DNA of 64,000 bases from Prosthecobacter sp. (GCF_014879935.1 NZ_JACSRD010000118.1:23750-87749); one strand, 5' to 3'. Positions 50,067 through 58,602 are shown, counted from the first letter of the stretch. Notes: a model not told the origin generated them from the letters alone. Program-made: numbers and translations.

Positions 50067-51890
50067 TCACCAGGTGCGCACGATGGTCTTGACGTATTGT
50101 TGCTGGTGGGCGTCCTGGTTTTCGCGGGTGACCGGCGGAGCTTTCGGATCGGAAACTTCGGCCTTCACATGGCGGATCACGATGCCGTGCGGATCAGGCG
50201 CTTCTGCGGCGGAACGGATGCGCAGGTAGCTCACGCCGTTCAGCGTGCGTGAACGGAGCGGAAGGATGGCGATGAGTTTGTCATCCAGCCGATGCTCGCA
50301 CTGGTCACTCGAGAGGTCCCAGCGCAGGGAAAGCGTGTGCCAGGTGTCTGGTTGGGTGTTTTCTGGCTTCACACGGGCCTGAAACAAAGCGGCTTTTTCA
50401 CCCAGCGTGTTGGAAGGATCGAAAAAGCGGTCGTTGAGCGACAAGATCGCGCCCTGCGAGCCTGCCGGCAGGCGGATGCGGGCGGTGAGTTCGCCTCGCC
50501 AGCCGTTGGGGAAGTTCCAGACAGCGGTGTCGGGCTCGCTGGGTGCTTCTGAACTGGCGACATGGCGCACATGCAGGCTGCGCGTGCTTTTCTCGCCAGG
50601 AGTCTCGATAAGAGCGCATCCCACGCGCCGGCCACGCCACCAGCGCTTCGCCGGACCGATGTGTTGATAGGTGGACCATTGCGCGAGGCCGTCGCTGAAG
50701 TCGGATTCGGCGCTGGTGGCAGTGATCCAGTCAGGATCGACGAGGATGGGATTGCGGCCGCCTTTGCCCTGGCCGGCGAGCACGACGATCTGACCCTCGG
50801 CATTGAAAGCGGCGAGCGGATAAGCCGTTCCACGATCGCCGGAAGCCGAAGGGTTGTCGTTGCGACGATGATCGAGGTAAATCTCACGGAATCCCTGCCA
50901 GGTGCGGCCATCATCATCGGAAATCGCGATGTGAAGCGCATCACGGCCGCCATAGACGCCCACACCTTCATGTTTTGGCGGCAGTTCGCAGTTGTTCCAG
51001 GTCAACACGAGCCGCCCATCGCGGTGTCGCAGCAGATTCGCCGGCCCGGTCGAAGTGCGGAAGCGCGTGGGCGCTGCCGCAGACCACGTGGTGCCGTTGT
51101 CTTTGGAGAACGACTCGTAAAGACAACCCGCCTGCGTGCGCATGAGCATCCAGATCGAGCCGTCGCGAAGTTCTTCAAAGCACGGCTCGCACGCGCCTTC
51201 GTTCGATCCGTTGTAGCCTTCGTAGCAGGGCGTGGTGAGTTTCGAGGCGCTCAGTTGCCAGCTCGCGCCACCATCGTCGGAGTATTCGATCACGGTCTCG
51301 TGTCGGCCCGTGGGCGGCACTGCTTTGGCATGAGGGAGGAAGCTCCCATGCGGCACGATCAGGCGGGCGCTCGCGAGACGTTGATACTCCATCTGCGAGC
51401 CATTGTAGCCGCGCCAGGTGCGCGTCGGCGGCGAAACCGCTTCGGCATTTCCTTGCTGATACCACACATCCAGATACAACGGCAATCCGATGCGCGACGC
51501 ATCCTCCTTGCTGAGGCGTTCCGACTTCACCGTGATGCTCCGCACCTTGCCGTCGGCCGAGAGGAGCGTCTGCGCGTTCTTCAGGATGCCGCTTTCGATG
51601 AGCGTCGTCGATTTGGCGATGTCCTCGGGAAGCGCGGGCAGCAGCGTATGCATTTCACCCTTCGCATCCGGCAGTCGCATGGGCTCAGCGCCGGGCGCGT
51701 TGGGATTGTAGAAGCAAAAGCTGCCATCCTCGCGACGCAGGATGGCATAACCGGAGCGTGTGCCGCTCGGCGCGGCGGCATCGTGGCCCGCATCGTCGAG
51801 AAACAGCATGCGCGGTGGCTCCGCAGCCAGAATGGAGAGGGTGCTGCACAAGCTGAAACCCAGGATGGCGCGTGGACGGGAGCGGTTCAT
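50067..51890 (-). CDS. Secreted sialidase-like BNR/Asp-box protein
   Basis: The 607-aa protein has a signal peptide (AILGFSLCSTLSILAAE) and a six-bladed-propeller core with Asp-boxes SDDGGASW, SKDNGTTW and SDDDGRTW and the motif WMLMRTQAG. From about residue 400 a second beta-sandwich domain follows (ARIRLPAGSQGAILSLNDRFF). Sialidases and related GH33-like enzymes have this design, but I cannot verify the catalytic Tyr/Glu or the Arg triad. It faces the opposite strand from its neighbours, tail to tail with the DUF1501 gene 9 bases away. Confidence 0.7.
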   Translation of the reverse strand: MNRSRPRAILGFSLCSTLSILAAEPPRMLFLDDAGHDAAAPSGTRSGYAILRREDGSFCFYNPNAPGAEPMRLPDAKGEMHTLLPALPEDIAKSTTLIESGILKNAQTLLSADGKVRSITVKSERLSKEDASRIGLPLYLDVWYQQGNAEAVSPPTRTWRGYNGSQMEYQRLASARLIVPHGSFLPHAKAVPPTGRHETVIEYSDDGGASWQLSASKLTTPCYEGYNGSNEGACEPCFEELRDGSIWMLMRTQAGCLYESFSKDNGTTWSAAAPTRFRTSTGPANLLRHRDGRLVLTWNNCELPPKHEGVGVYGGRDALHIAISDDDGRTWQGFREIYLDHRRNDNPSASGDRGTAYPLAAFNAEGQIVVLAGQGKGGRNPILVDPDWITATSAESDFSDGLAQWSTYQHIGPAKRWWRGRRVGCALIETPGEKSTRSLHVRHVASSEAPSEPDTAVWNFPNGWRGELTARIRLPAGSQGAILSLNDRFFDPSNTLGEKAALFQARVKPENTQPDTWHTLSLRWDLSSDQCEHRLDDKLIAILPLRSRTLNGVSYLRIRSAAEAPDPHGIVIRHVKAEVSDPKAPPVTRENQDAHQQQYVKTIVRTW

Positions 51891-51963
51891 GATGAGATAG
51901 GATCAGAAACACGGGCGGATGTCGAGCCTGTGCCTGGCCACGGCGTCGATCCACCTCCTCCCC

Positions 51964-52404
51964 ATGAACCAAACCCTTCTGGCGCTATTTGGCTGTCTGT
52001 TCGCCGTTTCACTGCCAGCCGCTGACCCGCTGATGAACCACGCCGCCGCCCTTTTCGCCTACGTCGAGGCCCTCAACACTCATTCGTGGGCCAAGATCGC
52101 CCCGCATGTGGCCGAGGACGCGGTTTTCATCTTCACGGAGGACACTTTCACCGGCCATGCAGCCGCCAAAGCCGCCTTTGAGAAGACCTTCGCGATGATT
52201 GCGGACGAGCATTTCAGCCTGCACGACATCAAGTGGACGGCCGTCACCGATGATGTGGCCGCCTGCTACTATGAGTTCCGCTGGAAAGGCCGGATCAGCG
52301 GCGAGGATGCTGTCGGCGGCGGTCGCGGCACCTCCATCCTGCGCAATGTCAACGGCCGCTGGCTCATCGCCCACGAGCATCTGGGGCCTTATGCTCGGAA
52401 GTGA
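51964..52404 (+). CDS. Secreted SnoaL/NTF2-like protein
   Basis: ATG 51964 gives 146 aa with a signal peptide (NQTLLALFGCLFAVSLPAAD). The mature part has the NTF2-like cone pattern: a helix AALFAYVEALNTHSWAKIAPHVAEDAVFIF, then strands with VAACYYEFRWKGRI and a terminal GRWLIAHEHLG. Exported relatives of DUF4440/SnoaL are usually small-molecule binding or isomerase-like. No function can be given. A decayed IS abuts its 3' end. Confidence 0.7.
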   Translation: MNQTLLALFGCLFAVSLPAADPLMNHAAALFAYVEALNTHSWAKIAPHVAEDAVFIFTEDTFTGHAAAKAAFEKTFAMIADEHFSLHDIKWTAVTDDVAACYYEFRWKGRISGEDAVGGGRGTSILRNVNGRWLIAHEHLGPYARK

Positions 52405-52417
52405 TGGGAATCCAATC

Positions 52418-53143
52418 CCGTTAAGCAATCCTGGTGACTTGATAGACTGCGGGGGCGGTCACTGAAGTTGGGGTCATCATGCGCGGCCATGGGATGACTG
52501 GCTGGCGGATTTTGCGTTCACGGCTTCTGGATCGTCGTGGTGGCAGTGCGCAGGCGGCGATCTGCGCGCGCAACCAGCGTGCAGGCCATGAGCAGCGCGG
52601 CGGTCTCCTGCTGCACGTTCTCGGGGGTGTGACTTTGCAACAGCTCGCCGCGGCCACCCGAAGTTTGAGCTCGCGGTAAAACACCTCCTGATCCCAGCGC
52701 CTTGCGAAAAGTTCGATAGTGGTGCGGCGTCGGCTTGCTCCACGCTCAGGCTGGTCCACAGACGCACTTCCACCCACTTGTTTTGGGCGCGGCTCCACAC
52801 CCGCCCGCGCACTTCGCGCACGACGAGTGTTTTGAGCGCCGGGCACTGCCTGGCCTTGCTGGCGGCGCTGGCTGAGGGCGGAGTCACTGAGAGTCATGCC
52901 GAAAAACTGGCGCACGCATTGGGAGAAGCGACCGGCAAAGGGAGCGACGATGATCTGCCAGGTGAGAACCTTGCGCCGTGGTCCTTGATGTCGCTCCCTG
53001 CCGCGAGTCTCGAGCTCCGACTCATCCCAGTTCAACAGCTTGAGAATACGACTGACAAGATCGAACAACTGAACTCGGAGGATGGCCACATCGGCGGATG
53101 GCGGGTGCATCCCATGCAAAGAACAGCAATTATAGCTTAACGG
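52418..53143 (-). mobile_element. Decayed, internally deleted IS4-type element
   Basis: The ends are imperfect inverted repeats: CCGTTAAGCAAT at 52418-52429 and its near-complement at 53132-53143 (CCGTTAAGCTAT when read inward). About 726 bases lie between them, too short for an intact IS4-family element (usually 1.3-1.6 kb). The transposase inside is frameshifted. I could not identify a target-site duplication. Confidence 0.6.
52518..53110 (-). pseudogene. IS4-family transposase remnant
   Basis: The N-terminal part is in frame (VSRILKLLNWDESELETRG, FFGMTLSDSALSQRRQ). After a deletion and frame changes come CPALKTLVVREVRGRVWS and the catalytic-type motif FARRWDQEVFYRELK, the YREK-like signature of IS4 transposases. 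A last shifted segment reads ELLQSHTPENVQQETAALL. At least two frame changes and missing central sequence make it inactive. Confidence 0.65.
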
Positions 53144-53151
53144 CGTTGGGC

Positions 53152-53733
53152 TTACGCCAGGAACATCTCCCACTCGCGCACGCGGTGCGTGTTCTTGATG
53201 AGCAGCGTCACCGGCACCTCACGCGGTACACGCGGAGCCTTGATGAGCTTCAAACCGGCTTCTTCAGGCAGTTTGGAGCCTTTGCGGCTGTTCACGCGTT
53301 TGTCGGCGAGGACGCAGTTTTCCCAGGAGGTGGGTCCGCCGCGAGAAAGCGGCACGACGTGGTCGATGTTGCCTTCGCCGGCGCGGAGCTTGCGGCCGGT
53401 GTATTGGCACACTCCGCCATCGCGTTCCCAGATGCCGCGCACGCCGAACTTCGGGCGCTTTTTGGGCACCTTGTCGAATTTCGCCAACACGAGCACCGCA
53501 GGCACCCGCACCGGCCCTTTGACGGTGCCGATGACGTTATCGCCCTCACGCACGGGCAGCGTGAGCCACTCCGCCCAGGTCACCGGACGAATGTGGCCGC
53601 CCGTTTCGATGTCGAGCGCTGTCGCCGCGCCACCCGCGATCATGCTGAAGGCCTCCATGGGCGTTTTTACGCCGATGGCCTGCCAGTTGCGGTTGAGCAC
53701 GAGGACGGTGGATTTGGTGAGTTGGTCGTTCAT
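53152..53733 (-). CDS. HNH endonuclease
   Basis: The 193-aa protein has an N-terminal domain (STVLVLNRNWQAIGV...AFSMI) and a C-terminal HNH fold: CQYTGRKL, NIDHVVPLSRGG and WENCVLADKRVNSRKG supply His, Asn and the terminal His-equivalent. This group of stand-alone HNH proteins is common in bacteria and has no settled role. The downstream neighbour is a decayed IS and the upstream neighbour is rtcB on the same strand. Confidence 0.8.
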   Translation of the reverse strand: MNDQLTKSTVLVLNRNWQAIGVKTPMEAFSMIAGGAATALDIETGGHIRPVTWAEWLTLPVREGDNVIGTVKGPVRVPAVLVLAKFDKVPKKRPKFGVRGIWERDGGVCQYTGRKLRAGEGNIDHVVPLSRGGPTSWENCVLADKRVNSRKGSKLPEEAGLKLIKAPRVPREVPVTLLIKNTHRVREWEMFLA

Positions 53734-53744
53734 GGGTATGGAGG

Positions 53745-53799
53745 GCCGACGACTCGTCGGCTTTGAGGCTTGGAATGGCGACGAGTCGTCGCCATTCCA
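53745..53799. repeat. Two adjacent palindromes with GACGACTCGTCG core
   Basis: 53745-53761 is a 17-base palindrome and 53771-53799 a 29-base palindrome, each perfect apart from its single central base. They share the core GACGA(C/G)TCGTC. They may act as bidirectional terminator-like hairpins or REP elements between the HNH gene and the upstream spacer. Confidence 0.75.
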
Positions 53800-53819
53800 T
53801 TCTGCGGTGTTCGTTCTTC

Positions 53820-53967
53820 AAAGTGGTCCGCACAGTCCTCTGTGCGGCGCTTCGCCATCACTTGAAGTTCCGTTCATGCAAAGAAGCGGAACTTGGGCGA
53901 AGCGATGTCTGGAAATGAGAGTCTAGAGCCTGCGTGAAACCGCACAGAGGACTGTGCGGACCACTTT
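53820..53967. repeat. 28-bp perfect inverted repeat pair, each arm itself palindromic
   Basis: 53820-53847 and 53940-53967 are exact reverse complements over 28 bases. Within each arm, CCGCACAG-TCCT-CTGTGCGG can fold on itself. This is the architecture of a REP doublet (REPIN). The right arm overlaps the last bases of rtcB. Confidence 0.8.
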
Positions 53968-55381
53968 AGTCCTCGGCAGGCCCCTCCGGGCACATCTTCA
54001 CGATGCGCGGACGAAACTCGCCGAGCACGTCCACGAGGTCGGTCTGCGCGGCCATGACGCTGTGGATGTCTTTGTACACGCCGGGCACTTCGTCGATGCC
54101 GGCGCTGAGGAGTTCGACACCAGCGGCGGCGAGCTGCTTTTTCACGGCGCTCCAGGTGAAGCTCTGCTTCGCGGCGGAACGGCTCATCACGCGGCCGGCA
54201 CCGTGCGAGGCGCTGTTCAGCGACTCGGCCTTGCCTTTCCCACGCACGACGTAGCCGGGCGTGGCCATGGAGCCGGGGATGACGCCGAGCACACCGGCAC
54301 CCGCGGGCGTCGCGCCTTTGCGGTGCACGATGACCTCGCGCTCCGCGCCGTTCACGACGTGCGTTTCCTTCCACGCGAAGTTGTGATGGTTCTCGATGTC
54401 GAGCACGACATGAGCGCCGACCTTCTTTGCGATGCGTTTGTGGATGAGCGCGTGGTTCGCGGCGGCGTAGCGGCCCATGAGGTTCATCGCGGCCCAGTAT
54501 TCCTGGCCCGCTTCTTCCTCAAAGGTGAGCCACGCGAGGTGCTTCAGCTCCTTCGGCAAATCATAGCGACGATCCATCGCGATGCGGCTGTAGTGCTGGC
54601 ACACCTGCGCTCCCGTGCCGCGCGAGCCGCTGTGGCTCAGCAGCGCGAGGTAATCGCCCGGTGGCAGGTCAAAGCCGCTCTCCTTCAGCGCGGCGGACTG
54701 CTCCGCATTCACGTCAAAGGCGCCGAACTCGACAAAGTGGTTCCCGGAGCCGCTCGAACCGAGCTGCGCATAGGCTTTGTCTTTGAAGCGTCGCGTGATC
54801 GGCGAAACGGACCAGTCCTCGTCCATGACCTCGTGCTGGCGCTTCTCCTTGAACGCGCCGCCCATGCCAAAGCAGGTCTCGCTTTCGAGGATGTTCGCCA
54901 GGCGGTCCTTCTGACCCGCGATGGTGCTCGCCTTGCGATCATAAACCGAGAGCCGCATGCGACACGCGATGTCCACGCCCACGGCGTAAGGGATCACGCA
55001 GCCTTCCGTGGCCAGCACGCCGCCGATCGGCAGCCCGTAGCCCACATGCGCATCCGGCATGAGCGCTCCCGCGACCGCCACCGGCAACGCACAAGCGTTC
55101 GCCATCTGCTGCACCGCCTGCGCTTCGAGACCGGAGCCCCATTGCGCCCAAGGTGCGAGTGCATCGCGCTGCTTGTAAGCCGGCGCATACAGATCCCGCG
55201 CAAACACCTCGCGCAGCGGATCGCCGAGAAACGATTCCGGCTTCGCGATGATCGCGCCCAGCTCGTCCTCCAGCCGCGCAGACTCCCCACCCTGCGCCAT
55301 GAACTTCGCGATGAAGTCCATGCCAGACTGGATCGCCGCGCCCTGCGGCACGCCGAGTCGGATGAGGTCGTTCGGTTTCAT
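53966..55381 (-). CDS. rtcB: RtcB RNA-splicing ligase
   Basis: ATG 55381 gives 471 aa; further upstream codons in frame lack conservation. RtcB hallmarks: GVDIAC with the metal-binding Cys, HSGSRGTG, NHHNFAWKE, and SASHGAGRVMSR with the guanylylated His. RtcB joins 2',3'-cyclic phosphate or 3'-phosphate RNA ends to 5'-OH ends using GTP and manganese, as in tRNA and rRNA repair after stress cleavage. No archease or RtcR regulator is visible. The gene lies 3 kb downstream of a divergent tRNA array on the same strand. Confidence 0.93.
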   Translation of the reverse strand: MKPNDLIRLGVPQGAAIQSGMDFIAKFMAQGGESARLEDELGAIIAKPESFLGDPLREVFARDLYAPAYKQRDALAPWAQWGSGLEAQAVQQMANACALPVAVAGALMPDAHVGYGLPIGGVLATEGCVIPYAVGVDIACRMRLSVYDRKASTIAGQKDRLANILESETCFGMGGAFKEKRQHEVMDEDWSVSPITRRFKDKAYAQLGSSGSGNHFVEFGAFDVNAEQSAALKESGFDLPPGDYLALLSHSGSRGTGAQVCQHYSRIAMDRRYDLPKELKHLAWLTFEEEAGQEYWAAMNLMGRYAAANHALIHKRIAKKVGAHVVLDIENHHNFAWKETHVVNGAEREVIVHRKGATPAGAGVLGVIPGSMATPGYVVRGKGKAESLNSASHGAGRVMSRSAAKQSFTWSAVKKQLAAAGVELLSAGIDEVPGVYKDIHSVMAAQTDLVDVLGEFRPRIVKMCPEGPAED

Positions 55382-55508
55382 GGTGGTGAGTGAGTGGAGA
55401 GTTGGAGGAAGGGAGTGATGAAGTCGTGGAAGGTGAGAAATGGGCACGAGGGACCTGGCAGCGGTGTTCGTTCTTGGGAAAATTATAGAATCAAAAAGCT
55501 ATCGGCTA

Positions 55509-56651
55509 TTAGCCGCCACCGCCTCGATATCGGAATGCTCTTCGAAAGCCGCGCTTTTCTGCCTCAACTACCGTCATCGCATAAAACTCGCCGGAATTTG
55601 GAATGATCTTTGTTCTGTCGTATTGTTGGTCAAAAGGCAGGTGGTAAATCTTCTCGCCGCCGCGTGGCGAAATGTTGCATTTGATGCATGGATACTCTCT
55701 CAGAGGGAAATCCTCCTTCGTCTTTATAGCGAGCGAATCTGCAAACACCTTGGCTCGTGGACTCAGGCGGGTACTCGTAACAAAGTGCCCGCTCACTACC
55801 ATGCTGGGATGATCGATCTGAAACACCTTCACTGTGCCGAATAACTGAAAGATGTGTTTTTCATGAATTGGCCGATCCGCAGACCAACATTTGCACTGAA
55901 CGATCACGACTCGGTTGTCTCTTTTGCAAATTAAATCACGTCCCATGTCATCGAGACCTTCCTCGATTCCGTGATAGGTCACATCAAAGCCATCCCTTTC
56001 ATATTGGTAGCCGATAAACCGTTCGTAGTCGCGACCAACCTCCCATTTTGATCGTCTATTCGAACGATAACGATCCAAGGCCAGCTGATACTTCTGATTT
56101 GTCGGAAGACGCGCAAACTCCTCCGGAGTCAGCCACTTGAGAGCACGATCATCATCGGATTCAGAGTCGTATCCAGAGGCTTCATCGGTCACTCTGATCA
56201 TCTCATCATCTATGCCTTCTTCTTTGAATTCGCTCAGCCAAGGAAAGAGCTTTTCGAACATAAGCAGCTGGTAGCGAAGCACCCTTGCTTCGCGCTCTGC
56301 TTGCCTCCTACGTTGAGACGCAGCTCGAACTTCTTCGGCTGCTTTACGTGCTGGGCGAGCTTTACGTTCCAAGTCCTCCGCGATCTTCAACTCTTGGAGT
56401 TTGAAGTAATCAGCGTACGCATCTGCCAACCAAGGAAACCCTGTACTCTTTTGTTTCGCCAACAGTTGAACGTCATTGGCGACCTGACATAGCCGTTCAA
56501 CCTCCTGCGCATTCTTGCGCTCATCCTCTTCGACCCTATCAAGCCGCGCTTTTCGCTCTCGATAGCGCTTGGCTTCCTCCAGACGTGCTAGAAGCCAGCC
56601 GAGTCCCCAGAGGCATCCGATCAAGACTATGATTCCGAGAAAAATCTCCAT
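55509..56651 (-). CDS. Membrane-anchored Mrr-like restriction endonuclease-fold protein
   Basis: The 380-aa protein has an N-terminal membrane helix (MEIFLGIIVLIGCLWGLGWLL) and a long coiled coil (about 25-130). An acidic linker leads to a PD-(D/E)xK nuclease domain of Mrr type (about 215-340): YERFIGYQYERDGF, then GRDLICKRDNRVVIVQCK, which provides the Asp and QxK catalytic signature. A Cys-containing C-terminal segment follows (YPCIKCN). Mrr-like enzymes cut DNA, often modified DNA; the membrane anchor is seen in some defence and competence-related nucleases. Codon composition is more AT-rich than in neighbouring genes, consistent with transfer. Confidence 0.75.
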   Translation of the reverse strand: MEIFLGIIVLIGCLWGLGWLLARLEEAKRYRERKARLDRVEEDERKNAQEVERLCQVANDVQLLAKQKSTGFPWLADAYADYFKLQELKIAEDLERKARPARKAAEEVRAASQRRRQAEREARVLRYQLLMFEKLFPWLSEFKEEGIDDEMIRVTDEASGYDSESDDDRALKWLTPEEFARLPTNQKYQLALDRYRSNRRSKWEVGRDYERFIGYQYERDGFDVTYHGIEEGLDDMGRDLICKRDNRVVIVQCKCWSADRPIHEKHIFQLFGTVKVFQIDHPSMVVSGHFVTSTRLSPRAKVFADSLAIKTKEDFPLREYPCIKCNISPRGGEKIYHLPFDQQYDRTKIIPNSGEFYAMTVVEAEKRGFRRAFRYRGGGG

Positions 56652-56780
56652 ACGTAGCGATGGCTACCAAGACGCCTTCGGTATGTCGAACGAATTGTCC
56701 GCTACGAGAAGCGATGGGACATGAAGTGGAGGGGCGAAGCCCATCACTCCAAAACTCAACCACTCTAAAGCCGCATCGCC

Positions 56781-57549
56781 TCACAGGTCCACAGCCTCGA
56801 TCAAGTGGATCAGCCCGCCTAGGTCGGCATCGACCAGTTTCAGGGTTTCGCACGAGGCAGAGAAGAACATCCACTGGTAAAGGGATGCTCTTCTCCGCCT
56901 CGTGATCGCCCTGGTAGGCGGAGCGGATGCGATGTGATGCATGGATAGAAGCGAACTTTTCTTTGGCCGATCTTCCCTCGTGGCATCGGCGGCGGCAGCC
57001 ATGCAGGTTGTTCAGGCGTGCCCAGCCCTTCGGATCCAGTTTGCGATCAATCTCAGCCAAACGACGCTCGGACTCTGGATCGAGAAGGTGTGCCTCGGTT
57101 TGGAGATTGGGCACGATGCGCAGCTCGAAAAGCTGCAGAAGCCGGAATGACCACTTCCAGGTCATGCTCTTGTGCTCAAAGACAGGTGTGCGCACAAAGT
57201 AGGATCGCCATTCCTCGGGCAGTTGGCTGCGTTTGGAGCCGAAGTGATGATTTTCCGGCATCCGAAGCTGCTCGTCGAGGTGATGCACCTGACGACGGCG
57301 ATTGCGCTTCGTGGGACTGAAGTCACGCCGCCAGTGGGTACGGCTGACATTGATCGTTTCGAGGATGCGCTCCAAAACGAAAGTATCAGGGCGCTGACGG
57401 GCTGCGTGCGTGAGGAAGTAGCACCGCTTCCATCCGCGACGAATCGGCGGATCGAGCGGCACCTTGGACCATTTCGCCTGGCTGAGCTTCCGGCTCTCTC
57501 TTTCGAGCGCCAGCAGGGCTTTGTCGGTTTGTTGATGGGGTTTGTGCAT
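56781..57549 (-). pseudogene. Frameshifted gene of unknown family
   Basis: ATG 57549 opens a frame with MHKPHQQTDKALLALERES, RRGWKRCYFLTHAARQRPDTF and LQLFELRIVPNLQTEAHLL, which looks like genuine protein. Near 56890 the natural-looking continuation switches to another frame (YQWMFFSASCETLKLVDADL), which ends at 56781. Staying in the first frame would run into the start of the next gene with low-complexity sequence. I therefore read it as a single frameshift. I do not recognise a family. Confidence 0.5.
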
Positions 57550-57728
57550 GGTGAAAAAGGTAAAAGCAGCGCCACGGCATGGTTTGGAGCCACGGCGATG
57601 GCGCTGCCTCCAGCGGCGGAAGATGCGGACGCAGTCCAGAGGACTGCACCACACTGCTCCCGTCTGCGTCTGGTGCCAAACATGGGCACGGTCAGGCGCG
57701 GGGGCTGCCGCTGGAATGGAAAGGGAGG

Positions 57729-58262
57729 TCAATCACGCACGAGGGCGTAGAGCCTGGCATCGTGGAACTGGCCGTTGCGCTGGTAGGCGCGGCGGAGGCA
57801 GGGGGCTTCAACGGTGAAGCCGTTTTTCTCCAGCACACGAGCCGAGGCGATGTTCTGAGCGAAAATGGGCGCGGTGATGCGCTGCACCCCGAGATCGCGA
57901 AAAGCGTGCTCGACGATGTTTTTAACCACAGCGGTCATGATGCCGCGTCCCCAGTGCGTTTTTGCGAGCCAGTAACCGATGTCGGACACATGCTCCCGTG
58001 CGGGCAGGCCTGTGTGCAACTCGATCTCGCCGATCAAACGTTCCGTGGCATCGCGAATGGCCCAGAGCGTCTGGCGGCCATTTCGCTGCACGTCTGATGC
58101 CGCCTGCGCGATCCACTGCCGCGCCAGCTCCATTGTGTAGGGAAGGGGCAGGAGCAGCATGTGGCGGCTGATGTCAGGATCTTGCAGATGCGCGGTGAGA
58201 TCTGCCTCGTCCGCTGCTGTGAGAGCACTGAGATGGATTTCGGGAGTGACGATGATGCGCAT
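57729..58262 (-). CDS. GNAT acetyltransferase (RimJ/RimL type) directly downstream of the tRNA array
   Basis: ATG 58262 gives 177 aa (MRIIVTPEIHLSALTAADEAD); upstream codons in frame read through tRNA-Val and are not coding. The acetyl-CoA loop lies in THWGRGIMTAVVKNIVEHA, and the family end motif is NIASARVLEKNGFTVE. This fits Acetyltransf_3 (RimJ/RimL-like). Members acetylate protein N-termini, amino sugars or, in toxins such as TacT/AtaT, aminoacyl-tRNA. The start lies 25 bases after the last tRNA of the array on the same strand, so co-transcription is likely. The link to tRNA is inference. Confidence 0.8.
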   Translation of the reverse strand: MRIIVTPEIHLSALTAADEADLTAHLQDPDISRHMLLLPLPYTMELARQWIAQAASDVQRNGRQTLWAIRDATERLIGEIELHTGLPAREHVSDIGYWLAKTHWGRGIMTAVVKNIVEHAFRDLGVQRITAPIFAQNIASARVLEKNGFTVEAPCLRRAYQRNGQFHDARLYALVRD

Positions 58263-58287
58263 GACGGAGTGGTGGTGTGAAGAAAAG

Positions 58288-58358
58288 TCGCCCGTGAAGG
58301 ATGCGCGCCTCCGATTTCTGGATGTAAGCCAGACGTGATGCTGTTTCACCAACGGGCG
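58288..58358 (-). tRNA. tRNA-Val (TAC), no encoded CCA
   Basis: A full cloverleaf folds by eye: acceptor CGCCCGT/ACGGGCG, D-stem GTG/CAC, anticodon loop CTTACAT, T-loop CGCGCAT. The discriminator is A and the next bases are CTT, not CCA. G replaces T at position 55 and A replaces G at 18. It is the last member of the array. Confidence 0.8.
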
Positions 58359-58363
58359 GGAAA

Positions 58364-58438
58364 TGGTCGGTCCACAGGGACATGCACCCTGCTATGCCGG
58401 TTAAAAGCCGGCTGCTTCGCTGTCTAAGCCTTGGACCG
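58364..58438 (-). tRNA. tRNA-Lys (TTT)
   Basis: Acceptor CGGTCCA/TGGACCG is fully paired. The D-stem is GCTT/AAGC, anticodon stem GCCGG/CCGGC with loop CTTTTAA, T-stem CAGGG/CCCTG with loop TGCATGT. CCA is encoded. The T-loop has G55 and the D-loop AGACAGCG has A before its single G. Confidence 0.85.
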
Positions 58439-58442
58439 AAAA

Positions 58443-58518
58443 TGGTGCTCATGGCAGGAATTGCACCTGCACTGACGACGCTCTCGACGTCGTGCCTCTG
58501 CTGTTGGGCTACATGAGC
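58443..58518 (-). tRNA. tRNA-Leu (GAG), short variable loop, C33
   Basis: Acceptor GCTCATG/CATGAGC, anticodon stem CGACG/CGTCG with loop TCGAGAG, T-loop TGCAATT, CCA encoded. By position the anticodon is GAG, but residue 33 is C instead of the near-universal T. The variable loop is 5 nt, although bacterial tRNA-Leu normally has a long arm. The body closely resembles the Leu (CAG) gene at 59192. Assignment rests on anticodon position. Confidence 0.7.
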
Positions 58519-58526
58519 TTTTGAAT

Positions 58527-58602
58527 TGGCAACCCTGGCGGGATTTGAACCCGCATTGCCCGCATGAAAGACGGGTGTCCTCGCCGATTAGACGACAGGA
58601 TC
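58527..58602 (-). tRNA. tRNA-Glu (TTC), the only canonical member
   Basis: Acceptor GATCCTG/CAGGGTT, D-arm GTCTAATCGGCGAGGAC with G18G19, anticodon loop CTTTCAT, T-loop TTCAAAT, CCA encoded. This is the only tRNA in the array with the standard GG / TTC elbow. It therefore serves as an internal control that the altered loops of its neighbours are real. Confidence 0.9.

Noticed and set aside
50562..52025. Long plus-strand ORF of 487 codons opposite the sialidase gene
   Set aside because: It is antisense to a protein with signal peptide and Asp-boxes, and its translation is Arg/Gly/Ala-rich low-complexity sequence typical of the shadow frame in high-GC DNA.
53954..55393. Long plus-strand ORF of 479 codons opposite rtcB
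   Set aside because: RtcB on the minus strand has every catalytic motif; the opposite frame shows only His/Arg/Ala-rich composition.
56539..56780. Continuation of the frame from 57549 to 56539
   Set aside because: It overlaps the start of the Mrr-like gene on the same strand and turns into unstructured sequence; a frameshift near 56890 gives a more natural end at 56781.
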